Virus record (IMG/VR): IMGVR_UViG_3300042922_000281
Location: 1 to 39,433 of that record
Length of the DNA: 39,433 nucleotides
Reading direction: 5' to 3' (one strand)
From: a virus
The stretch's first letter is position 1. Every line of letters starts with the position of its first letter. The position numbers and the translations under genes were made by a program. This document shows positions 16,108 through 22,628 of this stretch, in pieces. The notes beneath the pieces were generated by a model. The model was not told the DNA's origin. It made no database searches and saw only the letters and a program-made list of their open reading frames with translations.

Positions 16108-16333
16108 CGTCTTCCCCCTCAAAGAATTCATGCAGGAACCCGATTGGCTCCATGCCGCCCACAAGGGCCTCTATCGGCTGTCCGTCAGGGCCAAGGATGC
16201 CTATGGGCTCCCAAGCGGCGTCTGACTCGTAGACCGTGATGTCTTTGCTCATGTAGTTCCAGTCATCGTTCCAGCCGTCATCACTCCGTAAGCGCTTGGC
16301 TTGCAGAGGAGGCTTGGAGCGATACCGCTTCAT
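16100..16333 (-). CDS. First gene of the late operon, small protein of unknown function
   Basis: With the ATG at 16333 the protein has 77 residues: a basic start (MKRYRSKPPLQAKRLRSDDG), then YESDAAWEPIGILGPDGQPI and an acidic end. An internal ATG at 16252 with GGAAC upstream would give 50 residues and is also plausible. The 3' end overlaps the next gene. It is the first gene after the candidate late promoter and terminator. Confidence 0.45.
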   Translation of the reverse strand: MKRYRSKPPLQAKRLRSDDGWNDDWNYMSKDITVYESDAAWEPIGILGPDGQPIEALVGGMEPIGFLHEFFEGEDDV

Positions 16334-16574
16334 GGGCGTCTCAGAATGAATTGGGCGCACAGCTCCCCGCCTTTTACGCGATATACCGGGAGGTTGCGGG
16401 GCAGGCCCAAAGGGGATGATGCAGGTTAGCGGCACACAATGAGAGAGGAAGGCTCGCTGCTTACCGACGCCTTATAGGCTGTCGCACTAACTACCGGAGC
16501 ACGGCACGGCAGCCGAAGAGAGGAAGCGGCGCCGCTGCATCAATGGGGATAAGAGGGAATGATTAGGTAACGTG

Positions 16575-16606
16575 CAAAAGAAAAGCCCTGCAGCCTTTGT
16601 GGGGCT
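16575..16606 (-). terminator. Terminator directly downstream of the candidate late promoter
   Basis: On the minus strand a 5-bp GC-rich stem (16602-16606 with 16584-16588, 13-base loop) is followed by TTTTCTTTT. It would stop transcripts coming from the left early operon and from the promoter at 16631-16659. Confidence 0.6.
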
Positions 16607-16630
16607 CCGGGCATAAATCTGACTACGCGC

Positions 16631-16659
16631 ATACAACCATTTTACCGATTGCCTGTCAA
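16631..16659 (-). promoter_or_regulatory. Candidate late promoter
   Basis: On the minus strand a perfect TTGACA (16654-16659) is separated by 17 bases from TTGTAT (16631-16636). The -10 match is only moderate. A start near 16624 would be about 18-20 bases before the terminator hairpin, so only a short RNA would be made without antitermination. Confidence 0.5.
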
Positions 16660-16665
16660 GCTATA

Positions 16666-17244
16666 TCAACGCACGAACTGAAAATATCTCGCGAGGATGT
16701 TGAGCGCTGTCCTCAAGGCGGCGACATTGGCTGGCGTCAGGGCGATCTCTCGGTCGTAAACCGTCACGCGGTCCAATAGCTCCTCGATCTTGAAGTGCTT
16801 GGCGTTCAGGTCTCCGATGGCGTCAATGTCCTTCAGCTTCGTCATCATGCCGTCGTGGTAGTCGGTCTTGGCCTCTGCGGTCCTAGTGGACATCTCAGGA
16901 GCGGTGGAGCGCCCCGTGCCGAAGACCATGGCGGCAAGCTGGCAACTTTCGGTCGGCTTCTGTTCGGTCTTGATCTGGAGGTGTTCGCTGCGGATCTCGC
17001 CATATCGCTCGGCAGCGTCGAATTGGGTTAGGCTGATAACACCCTGGAGAGACAGCCTGCCGATTATGGAGCCATACCGCCTATCGGTCGCCGGTTCGCC
17101 GGGGGCGGCTAGGTAGCGCATGAAGTGCTGTTGCCGGTGCTTGAGGACGGTTTGCATCCTCACCGCCTCTGCGGCTGCCTTCGAGAGAGGTTTAGCCCTG
17201 CCGCTTGCATAGCGCGGCCTGTCTTTCAAACGCTTCTTAGCCAT
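16666..17244 (-). CDS. Phage protein of unknown function, last gene of the left early operon
   Basis: The 192-residue protein is largely helical: a basic start (MAKKRLKDRPRYASGRAKPL), a core YGSIIGRLSLQGVISLTQFD then AAERYGEIRSEHLQI, and a C-terminal helical region with ALRTALNILARYFQFVR. Its location at the end of the early operon, just before the late promoter and terminator, is where lambdoid phages carry their late antiterminator. That role is a position-based guess only. A 13-base motif upstream (17247-17259) recurs at 21683-21695. Confidence 0.6.
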   Translation of the reverse strand: MAKKRLKDRPRYASGRAKPLSKAAAEAVRMQTVLKHRQQHFMRYLAAPGEPATDRRYGSIIGRLSLQGVISLTQFDAAERYGEIRSEHLQIKTEQKPTESCQLAAMVFGTGRSTAPEMSTRTAEAKTDYHDGMMTKLKDIDAIGDLNAKHFKIEELLDRVTVYDREIALTPANVAALRTALNILARYFQFVR

Positions 17245-17268
17245 GGTTGCCCCTACGGACTCTGGATA

Positions 17269-17517
17269 TCAGGTTGGATCGGCGGTCATTCCGCTCTCTT
17301 TGAGTTCTTTGATTTGGTCTTCAAGCTCATCGATGACGACGCAGCTTTCGCATTCTTTGTGTTCGTTCAGGATCGAGAGGACGCGGGAATAAGCGCCCCT
17401 CTCTGCGTCGCGTTCAGCCTCTTTAATTGCCCGTGCAATGACATCAGCAGGAGTGACCGTGATTTCCACGTTCCACATATCTCTGACTGCTCTGCGGGCG
17501 CGATCATCGGGGGTCAT
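17269..17517 (-). CDS. Small early protein with coiled-coil end
   Basis: The ATG at 17517 overlaps the stop of the membrane protein gene (ATGA), giving 82 residues. The sequence is helical and charged (DVIARAIKEAERDAERGAYS) and contains an ECESC pair, then DELEDQIKELKES, a probable coiled coil. No family is recognised. Confidence 0.55.
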   Translation of the reverse strand: MTPDDRARRAVRDMWNVEITVTPADVIARAIKEAERDAERGAYSRVLSILNEHKECESCVVIDELEDQIKELKESGMTADPT

Positions 17518-17840
17518 GCTGCCGGCATCCACTGAAGGGCGATCCAGCCGATGAGCAGGCACACCAAGGAAATGAAGACGCTGCGACTGAGAGCCACGAA
17601 CAAAGACTTGAAGGGAGCGTCCTTGTCCTCAGACTTTCGCGCCTGCGGCGGCCTGATGGCATCGACTAGGATGATGACGCCAGCCGCCCACGCGACGGTG
17701 ATTGGCGGCAACCCAAGACGGACGAAGAACCAGCCCCACAGGACCGAAACCACGTAAGCCCGCAGGGCGATGGCAGGGATCAACATAAGGACGGCGAGTC
17801 CAAGTGACCCGAAGATAACCCCGAGGCTCATCAGCGCCAC
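17514..17840 (-). CDS. Small membrane protein of the early operon
   Basis: The 108-residue protein has three probable membrane segments: residues about 5-25, 38-60 and 84-106. A charged loop lies near 62-78 (RPPQARKSEDKDAPFKS). Early phage membrane proteins often alter host entry, division or superinfection, but nothing here identifies which. The gene overlaps both neighbours by a few bases. Confidence 0.6.
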   Translation of the reverse strand: MALMSLGVIFGSLGLAVLMLIPAIALRAYVVSVLWGWFFVRLGLPPITVAWAAGVIILVDAIRPPQARKSEDKDAPFKSLFVALSRSVFISLVCLLIGWIALQWMPAA

Positions 17841-18115
17841 TCCATCATGAACGGAATGTCATCCCCGCCGAGATCATCCTTGTAGCCACGACCGCCGCCC
17901 TGCTGCTGCGGAGCCTGCCGGCCCTGCCCGTCATTCTCACGCGGCACGAAGGCGGAAATCCAAACCTCGCCCTCGGCATTCGGAAGCGGGAGCGCCTCAA
18001 GCTTGATCGAGAAGCCTTCGCCCTGCTTGCTCGGGAACATGACCCCCAGTTTTGTCCAACGGGTCTTGCCGTCTTTGTCCTTCTTGCCGGACATCAGGTC
18101 ATATCGTGTCGTCAT
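17831..18115 (-). CDS. SSB-like early protein with DDIPF tail motif
   Basis: The 94-residue protein starts with a beta-rich core (KTRWTKLGVMFPSKQGEGFS and LEALPLPNAEGEVWISAFVP). A Gly/Gln-rich linker follows, then GGDDIPF close to the C-terminus. That layout mirrors bacterial single-stranded DNA-binding proteins, whose acidic DDIPF tip recruits repair and replication proteins. Here the tip is followed by six more residues (MMEWRstop region), so it is not at the exact end. The OB-fold is inferred, not certain. Confidence 0.5.
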   Translation of the reverse strand: MTTRYDLMSGKKDKDGKTRWTKLGVMFPSKQGEGFSIKLEALPLPNAEGEVWISAFVPRENDGQGRQAPQQQGGGRGYKDDLGGDDIPFMMEWR

Positions 18116-18546
18116 GCTACTTTCCTTGTGATCTGGCCCCTATGGCCCTTTGAACGGGGCTTGATGCCCGATTGAAGCAGTTGATCCCGTGCCCATGAAT
18201 AGGATCGTCCGAACCGCTCTGCGATTTGAGGCATGGACAGCCCGTCACGTTCGTAGAGGGCGCGAAGCTCTTCCAGGCTGACCGGTGTTCCATCCACTGC
18301 GGCGGGAACAGCCGGCACAACAGGCGATGGCTTTGAACGCCTCTGGTGATTACGGCGCGGCCTTCTCGGACGCATGGTCGGGCCTTCCTCGATATCGGTA
18401 TCCAGCCAGCGTTCGATTGTGACGATGCTGATGTCCATTTCGTCCGCGATGGCGTCCTCATCCCAGCCGATATCGAAGTAGTAGACGCGGGCCTGATTGC
18501 GGGGAGACAGGTTCAGGAAGTCGGGGCTTGCAGGATCGACCATCAT
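18112..18546 (-). CDS. Two-HTH DNA-binding protein, paralogue of the next gene upstream
   Basis: The start lies at the ATGATG overlapping the stop of the paralogue (18543/18546), giving about 144 residues. The N-terminal domain (DPASPDFLNLSPRNQARVYY then GWDEDAIADEMDISIVTIERW) aligns with the preceding gene product. A basic linker (MRPRRPRRNHQRRSKPSP) joins it to a second HTH (GLSMPQIAERFGRSYSWARD). It is probably a phage transcription factor or replication accessory. Confidence 0.6.
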   Translation of the reverse strand: MMVDPASPDFLNLSPRNQARVYYFDIGWDEDAIADEMDISIVTIERWLDTDIEEGPTMRPRRPRRNHQRRSKPSPVVPAVPAAVDGTPVSLEELRALYERDGLSMPQIAERFGRSYSWARDQLLQSGIKPRSKGHRGQITRKVA

Positions 18547-18758
18547 GCGGCTGCCCTCTGCTTGCGGCGGTTTGCCGTGTTGTAAGCCTGCCGTGCGGCA
18601 TACTGCTTGGAGCTGGTCCAACGGCGGGCCAAATCCCGGCCAATTTCAAACTCGTCCATGATGGCCTCAAGCGACCATCCCAGGCTGCGATAGATTTGGG
18701 CCTGCTGATAGCGTGGAAGCTGAGCGAAAGCATCGGATGCGGGATCAATGTTCATCAT
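18543..18758 (-). CDS. Small HTH protein, paralogue of the following gene
   Basis: The 71-residue protein (from the ATGATG at 18758) has DPASDAFAQLPRYQQAQIYR then GWSLEAIMDEFEIGRDLARR. It matches the first domain of the next protein at DPAS, Q-A, Y, GW, AI, DE, I and RW. The shared gene-boundary sequence (GCATGATG) at both starts supports a tandem duplication. Confidence 0.6.
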   Translation of the reverse strand: MMNIDPASDAFAQLPRYQQAQIYRSLGWSLEAIMDEFEIGRDLARRWTSSKQYAARQAYNTANRRKQRAAA

Positions 18759-19036
18759 GCGGCCTCCTCGATAAGGGCAATCCTTCGAATGCCCGTACCG
18801 CGACCGCACAACCGCTCTACGCCCTGGACGTGATAGCTGATCGTATTTTGTGCGACCCGGTACTCCAGAGCGAGAGCGCTTTGGAACTCGCCGTGGGCAT
18901 AGCGGAATTTGATCTGCTCAATCTGGCGAGGGGACAAAGGAAGCTTGCCGACAGGCTTGCTCGCCATGTCGTCGTAAAGCGCTTCTCTCATCGCTCTCCA
19001 GAACATCACTTCCTTTTGTCCCCCCTTGGACTTCAT
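18755..19036 (-). CDS. Small HTH protein, third of the trio
   Basis: The 93-residue protein has LPLSPRQIEQIKFRYAHGEF then QSALALEYRVAQNTISYHVQ, a good HTH pattern of the sigma-70 region 4/LuxR type. It shares the overall plan of the two genes after it but lower similarity. Start and stop overlap its neighbours, so all three are probably translated together. Confidence 0.6.
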   Translation of the reverse strand: MKSKGGQKEVMFWRAMREALYDDMASKPVGKLPLSPRQIEQIKFRYAHGEFQSALALEYRVAQNTISYHVQGVERLCGRGTGIRRIALIEEAA

Positions 19037-19248
19037 GCCGCGATCCTCTCTTCAGAGGTGGCATCCTTCGTGTGCCAGCGCAGTTGACGCTCAGCCGTCA
19101 GCCTTGCTCTGTACTCGTCTATGGCGATCCCGGTACGCTTGCCATAGACCTTGTTGAAGACATTCTTGGCACGCTTCTGTGGAACTTCGACTTTCCAAGC
19201 CCACATGCCTTTATTCGGACCCTTGGCGATCTGAAAAACTTCGTACAT
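19033..19248 (-). CDS. Small basic early protein of unknown function
   Basis: The 71-residue protein (MYEVFQIAKGPNKGMWAWKV...) starts with a beta-hairpin-like segment and ends helical and basic (ARLTAERQLRWHTKDA). It lies between gapR and the HTH trio and overlaps the next start. No family is recognised. Confidence 0.5.
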   Translation of the reverse strand: MYEVFQIAKGPNKGMWAWKVEVPQKRAKNVFNKVYGKRTGIAIDEYRARLTAERQLRWHTKDATSEERIAA

Positions 19249-19250
19249 CG

Positions 19251-19502
19251 TCAGATCCCCAAAGCAGAACGGTAGAGATCGAGGATGGCTTCTTCTTCCT
19301 GGCGAGTGGCAAAATCTTTCTTACGCAGGTTTATTATCTTACGGATTGCCTGTTTATCGAAGCCATTTCCTTTGGCTTCAGCATAGATATCCTTGATATT
19401 CACAGATAATTCCGACTTCTCTTCTTCAATGCGTTCGATCCTCTCGACAAATGCCTTGAGCTGATCGGCTGCGATGGTGTCTACGCTGAAATTGTCGTCC
19501 AT
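19251..19502 (-). CDS. gapR: GapR/DUF2312 nucleoid-associated protein
   Basis: The 83-residue protein contains the family signature: IAADQLKAFVERIERIEEEK, then DIYAEAKGNGFDKQAIRKII, then LRKKD and EEEAILDLYRSALG at the end. Length and the two helical segments match alphaproteobacterial GapR throughout. The chromosomal protein clamps overtwisted DNA ahead of replication and transcription forks and supports topoisomerase action. Its place between replication genes suggests the phage brings its own copy to help replication or to shift host nucleoid structure. The exclusive association with Alphaproteobacteria is the best host clue in the window. Confidence 0.9.
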   Translation of the reverse strand: MDDNFSVDTIAADQLKAFVERIERIEEEKSELSVNIKDIYAEAKGNGFDKQAIRKIINLRKKDFATRQEEEAILDLYRSALGI

Positions 19503-19506
19503 TTTC

Positions 19507-20151
19507 TTAGGCCCCTTGTTTCATTGCTTCGAGTTTCTTGAGAAGATCGCCGCCGATAGCGAAAGGCTCCCCGGTTTTTGCTGACAGCCGCTCCAGTGCT
19601 TGTTCCGGCGTCTCTTGCGCCTTCTGCCTGGCGATCTCGTCGTGCCAGGCCTTCAGCTCCGGGCGGATGTTCTGCTCGTAGTGCTCGACGGCCTTGGCGC
19701 GTTGTTCTGCGGTTGGCGGCTGGTCGGTGATGGCGACAACGGGAGACGGACGCTCGGAGAGTTGGCGCACGAAGTTGAGAAGCGATTGGCGACGGTCGGA
19801 ACGCTTCTGCAATTCCGCCTGGACCTCGTGCCATGTCGGCCACCATTGGCCGTTGGGGCGGGTCGTCCACGTCTTGAGAACATCGAGCGCTATATCGCCG
19901 GGATATGTGCGGAGCTGTTCAACCCAGATGGTCGCCTCTGCTTCCATCATCTCCTCCGACTTCTGCTCGCGGGCTCTGGTCATGATGCGGAGCCGGAAGA
20001 GGGCTTCTGCAAGCTTGCCACCAGGAGCGGAGCGGAAGGCGCCTTCAAGCACTGTGACGACCTCGGGAAGCCTCTCGCGGGGACAATCCCAGCGAACCTG
20101 ATCCACGACCGAGTAGGACGGCCCGTCATTGGGCATCATCAGCCGGGTCAT
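19507..20151 (-). CDS. Replication accessory protein, candidate helicase loader
   Basis: The product has about 214 residues from the ATG at 20151; ATGs at 20139 and 20136 are alternatives. It is helical, with RLRIMTRAREQKSEEMMEAE, IWVEQLRTYPGDIALDVLKT and WWPTWHEVQAELQKRSD near the middle, then a charged C-terminal half. This pattern occurs in phage proteins downstream of DnaT/O-like proteins and fits a lambda P-type loader or replisome organiser, but there is no ATPase motif. The call rests on context. Confidence 0.45.
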   Translation of the reverse strand: MTRLMMPNDGPSYSVVDQVRWDCPRERLPEVVTVLEGAFRSAPGGKLAEALFRLRIMTRAREQKSEEMMEAEATIWVEQLRTYPGDIALDVLKTWTTRPNGQWWPTWHEVQAELQKRSDRRQSLLNFVRQLSERPSPVVAITDQPPTAEQRAKAVEHYEQNIRPELKAWHDEIARQKAQETPEQALERLSAKTGEPFAIGGDLLKKLEAMKQGA

Positions 20152-20872
20152 CAAAGCGGGCCGCCGTCCGCTGATACGCTCTAAGGAGACTTCCACCCTG
20201 TGATCCGTATCCGCCGGTCTGAGTTCGGCCAGTGCGGCGCTGGCGGTCAGCGGCTTCCCGCACCCAATTGCGGAAAGTCGCGTCCCAATCCCGCTTGGTT
20301 GCGTTTCGGCCAGCTGCTGCCAGCCAGTGGTCACGGAAGCGGGCAAGTTCGCGCTCAATTTGTGCATCGCTAAGGCCCTCCTTACGGGCGGTTTCGATCA
20401 GCTTTTCGGAAGGCTGCCAGTCGGCCGGCAGGCGGGTTCCCCGCTTCGGGGTCTCGGCAAGGTGCTCATTCAGGTCGATGACCGTTGCCGTGGGCTCGTC
20501 GTCAACCGGTTCGGCTTCGACGTTTTCGATCCCATCCGATCCAAAATCGCACTCGCCCGCACCCTCAGCGGGTGTGGTGGTGGGGGGATTAAGGGGGGAT
20601 AGGTTAGGGGTTTGGGGGAAGGAAAGGGGACCATGAAGGGGGGAGGAGGTGCATTGCGCCTTTCCAGACGATTCCGCGCTTTCCTTGGAATCCGCAGATT
20701 CCGCGGAATTCCGCTTCATGTTCCTTTTGCGTTCACGATCCTTTGCCCTTCTGCGCTCGGCAGTCTCGTCCTTGCCAAGACCAGCTTCCATCTCCGCAAC
20801 GGCGGCCAGAATGGCTTCCTGCGTCATGCCGGCGGCGAGCATGTGCTTCAGGGCTGATGCGATGATGCTCAT
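20126..20872 (-). CDS. Replication protein with DnaT-like C-terminal domain
   Basis: The 248-residue protein has a short helical N-terminus, a basic stretch (ERRRAKDRERKRNMKRNSAE) and a disordered Ser/Pro-rich middle. The C-terminal segment has RLPADWQPSEKLIETARKEG, ELARFRDHWLAAAG and KRDWDATFRNWVREA. The last part is the DnaT/primosome ssDNA-binding signature shared by many phage replication-initiation proteins. It probably helps load the host DnaB helicase at the phage origin. It overlaps both neighbours, so replication genes form one translational unit. Confidence 0.7.
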   Translation of the reverse strand: MSIIASALKHMLAAGMTQEAILAAVAEMEAGLGKDETAERRRAKDRERKRNMKRNSAESADSKESAESSGKAQCTSSPLHGPLSFPQTPNLSPLNPPTTTPAEGAGECDFGSDGIENVEAEPVDDEPTATVIDLNEHLAETPKRGTRLPADWQPSEKLIETARKEGLSDAQIERELARFRDHWLAAAGRNATKRDWDATFRNWVREAADRQRRTGRTQTGGYGSQGGSLLRAYQRTAARFDDPADDAQ

Positions 20873-21219
20873 GACCGCACCTCACGGGAAGGAAGGTTCC
20901 AAGCCTGCATGCAGGCCAAAGCGTCATCGACAGAGCGGACAACGGCGTAATCAATGCCGTTCTTCTCCAACTTGCCGAGGAACATCTTCTGCGTGGGCTG
21001 GAGGCGGCCCGACTTGGATTTGACCTCCATGAAGTAGACCTTGCCGCCGCCAATGATGGTCAGGTCGGGAACGCCAGCAACGACGCCCAGGCCCTTCATA
21101 TGGGCGCCTGTGATGGCATCGCGGGAACCACCGTTGGGCGTGTGGTAGACGATCCAATGATTAGGCAGGAGCGCCCGAAGGTTCTTGAGAATGCTGCGAT
21201 GGATGGCGTCTTCAGTCAT
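20869..21219 (-). CDS. VRR-NUC domain nuclease
   Basis: The preferred ATG at 21219 has GGAGG five bases upstream and overlaps the preceding stop, giving 116 residues. The domain is complete: WIVYHTPNGGSRD, GVVAGVPDLTII with the metal-binding Asp, YFMEVKSKSG with the E-x-K pair, and LQPTQKMFLGKL. VRR-NUC enzymes cut branched or structured DNA. In phages of this size they serve in recombination and resolution of replication intermediates. Confidence 0.85.
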   Translation of the reverse strand: MTEDAIHRSILKNLRALLPNHWIVYHTPNGGSRDAITGAHMKGLGVVAGVPDLTIIGGGKVYFMEVKSKSGRLQPTQKMFLGKLEKNGIDYAVVRSVDDALACMQAWNLPSREVRS

Positions 21220-21503
21220 ACGCGCCTCCATGCGCGGCCTGATTGGATGTTCTGGACGGTTCCCACTGAGACGCCGAAGCGGCTGGCGATCTTCGCTTGG
21301 GCGAACTGTCCTTTCAGGGCTCTGATGATCCGAACGTCATCAGGTGTCAGGCCAGCTCTTGACCGCATGACCACCGTAGGAGCTTCGCCCTTCAGACGGG
21401 CCGCAGTAGCCGACTTGCTGAGCCCAATCATCTCCGCGATTTCACGGAATGAGTGGCCCTGACTGCGCAGTTCGCGAGCGCGTTGAGTGATGGCATCAGT
21501 CAT
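21216..21503 (-). CDS. HTH protein with two motifs
   Basis: The 95-residue protein shows one HTH at residues 12-35 (QGHSFREIAEMIGLSKSATA) and another in the C-terminal half (FAQAKIASRFGVSVGTVQNI), like resolvase-type HTHs. It probably regulates early or replication genes. The ATG overlaps the stop of the preceding small gene. Confidence 0.65.
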   Translation of the reverse strand: MTDAITQRARELRSQGHSFREIAEMIGLSKSATAARLKGEAPTVVMRSRAGLTPDDVRIIRALKGQFAQAKIASRFGVSVGTVQNIQSGRAWRRV

Positions 21504-21679
21504 TGGCCTACCTCCAAAGAGAACTCGGGCGAAGTACCCCAGGAACCCAAGTGCGAGACCTGCGTTGACGTGCGAAATTTGTCGAAAGCCGCAACTTCTG
21601 CGGTCGGGGACACCTGCGTCGAAGCTACTCGGCGCGGGCGATGACTCTTGTGCGGTGAAGTCGCGGCTTTCGGGTCCAT
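21500..21679 (-). CDS. 59-residue basic protein of unknown function
   Basis: The frame encodes MDPKAATSPHKSHRPRRVAS and continues Ser/Thr-rich without clear structure. AGGGGC lies five bases before the ATG, and the stop overlaps the next start (ATGA). The same 13-base upstream motif occurs before the gene at 17244. Low structural content makes the product doubtful. Confidence 0.4.
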   Translation of the reverse strand: MDPKAATSPHKSHRPRRVASTQVSPTAEVAAFDKFRTSTQVSHLGSWGTSPEFSLEVGQ

Positions 21680-21708
21680 AGTTTGCCCCTACGGATTGGT
21701 TGAACGGG

Positions 21709-21990
21709 TTAGGCGTGAAGCGTTGAAGCAGGTTGACGCTTGGACTTCATGCGAGCGGCAGCCTTCGTGATGCCGAGAGACAGCATCAGGATTGCGGTCT
21801 GGCTCACCGCCTTGAACTGCACATCGCCGTAGCCATTCACGGCCCGATAGATCGAAGCCGGCGACATGAAGACATGACGGGCGATCTTGGAGATGGCGGC
21901 CTTAGCGCAGCCGAGCTGCTGGCGCTCTTTCTCGACAAGCCGCTTGAGGCGGGCACGAAGCTTTTCATGAACGCGTGATGCGAGGCTCAT
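21709..21990 (-). CDS. HTH early regulator
   Basis: The 93-residue basic protein has CAKAAISKIARHVFMSPASI then YRAVNGYG, an HTH. GGGAGAGA precedes the ATG, which overlaps the TAA of the previous gene (TAATG). It could be a CII-like or replication-control protein. No finer family is recognised. Confidence 0.55.
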   Translation of the reverse strand: MSLASRVHEKLRARLKRLVEKERQQLGCAKAAISKIARHVFMSPASIYRAVNGYGDVQFKAVSQTAILMLSLGITKAAARMKSKRQPASTLHA

Positions 21991-22268
21991 TATTCTCTCC
22001 CTGAGAATGTAAGCGTGGCAGTGTGTCCATCATGAGAGAGGGACAGATCGTGATTTACCTTGGAAGAAAAGGCCCGGTGGGGTTCATGGCCCCGACCGGG
22101 CAAGGTGTGTGGACTGGGGTATTTCAAAACCGAGGAGCCGCACGAGGCCGCTTTATCCACGACAATGAAAACAGGAGCCTCGATCAGAGATTTCCTGCTT
22201 GGAGATCCACTCTCCAAGGGCTGAAGGGTGTCATCACCCGAAATAGAAATTGAGAGACGCGGGGTCAT
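21990..22268 (-). CDS. Early protein of unknown function after the Cro-like gene
   Basis: The 92-residue frame (MTPRLSISISGDDTLQPLES...) has beta-like ends (RLSISISGDD and HTATLTFSG) and a Ser/Pro-rich middle. It is supported by coupling on both sides: its ATG overlaps the Cro-like stop and its TAA overlaps the next ATG. No family is recognised. Confidence 0.5.
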   Translation of the reverse strand: MTPRLSISISGDDTLQPLESGSPSRKSLIEAPVFIVVDKAASCGSSVLKYPSPHTLPGRGHEPHRAFSSKVNHDLSLSHDGHTATLTFSGRE

Positions 22269-22498
22269 GCAGACCTCCGCTGGGAAGGCTCTTCAACACC
22301 CCAGAGGGTAGCCGGAGCCTTCAGGCCTCTCTCTCTGAGGGCCGCCTGAATAATCAAGAACGTCCAGGCGGGGAACTTGCCACGCTCGGCACCGCGCCAG
22401 TGATTGACACTTTGCGGGGTCCGACCGACCAAACGACCGAGGGCAGAGCCACCGCCGAGGGCGCGAATAACGTCATCTGTGGTGAGGAGCTTCGTCAT
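22265..22498 (-). CDS. Cro/YdaS-like HTH regulator
   Basis: The 77-residue protein has TTDDVIRALGGGSALGRLVG then RTPQSVNHWRGAERGKFPAW, the pattern of Cro/YdaS-type repressors in which the HTH is followed by IPxW-like text. It is transcribed away from the CI-like gene. The ATG is only 11 bases from the -10 box of the facing promoter, so the transcript is short-leadered. AAGGGGG precedes the ATG. It probably commits the phage to lytic growth. Confidence 0.75.
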   Translation of the reverse strand: MTKLLTTDDVIRALGGGSALGRLVGRTPQSVNHWRGAERGKFPAWTFLIIQAALRERGLKAPATLWGVEEPSQRRSA

Positions 22499-22507
22499 GC
22501 CCCCTTT

Positions 22508-22533
22508 GTATTATACGCTCAGTACAATGTCAA
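22508..22533 (-). promoter_or_regulatory. Leftward early promoter/operator (copy 1 of a duplicated element)
   Basis: This 26-base minus-strand element ends with TATAAT (22510-22515) and matches the plus-strand element at 24088-24113 at 21 of 26 positions. A TTGACA lies 12 bases before TATAAT, too close for a normal sigma-70 pair. The conserved TACTGA-x-CGTATAAT core may therefore be an operator overlapping the -10 box. It faces the Cro-like gene. Confidence 0.65.
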
Positions 22534-22553
22534 CAGGGTTCTACTCATTGTAC
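22522..22553. promoter_or_regulatory. Candidate repressor operator between the divergent CI-like and Cro-like genes
   Basis: A perfect 8-bp inverted repeat, GTACAATG (22522-22529) and CATTGTAC (22546-22553), is separated by 16 bases. The same half-site occurs in the pseudo-palindrome at 24041-24057. It overlaps the leftward promoter. Confidence 0.55.
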
Positions 22554-22628
22554 GATATGAAGATTGTTGCTTTCATATTTGTTGAATAGGTTCATGACAC
22601 TAAGCAACAAAAACAACATCGGGCACCA

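Larger units (their letters stand above)
16334..16665 (-). promoter_or_regulatory. Late-operon control region (332 bases without a gene)
   Basis: This gap holds a candidate minus-strand promoter (16631-16659), a terminator just downstream (16575-16606), a 12-bp perfect palindrome at 16525-16536, and otherwise no gene that I can support. The packaging start site may also lie here, next to the terminase genes, but I see no specific sign of it. Confidence 0.5.

Noticed and set aside
22508-22533. TTGACA with TATAAT as an ordinary sigma-70 promoter
   Set aside because: The spacing is only 12 bases. I keep the -10 box and treat the rest as a likely operator.
22250-22585. Plus-strand frame of 111 codons
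   Set aside because: It is opposite the Cro-like gene and its promoter, with no recognisable protein features.
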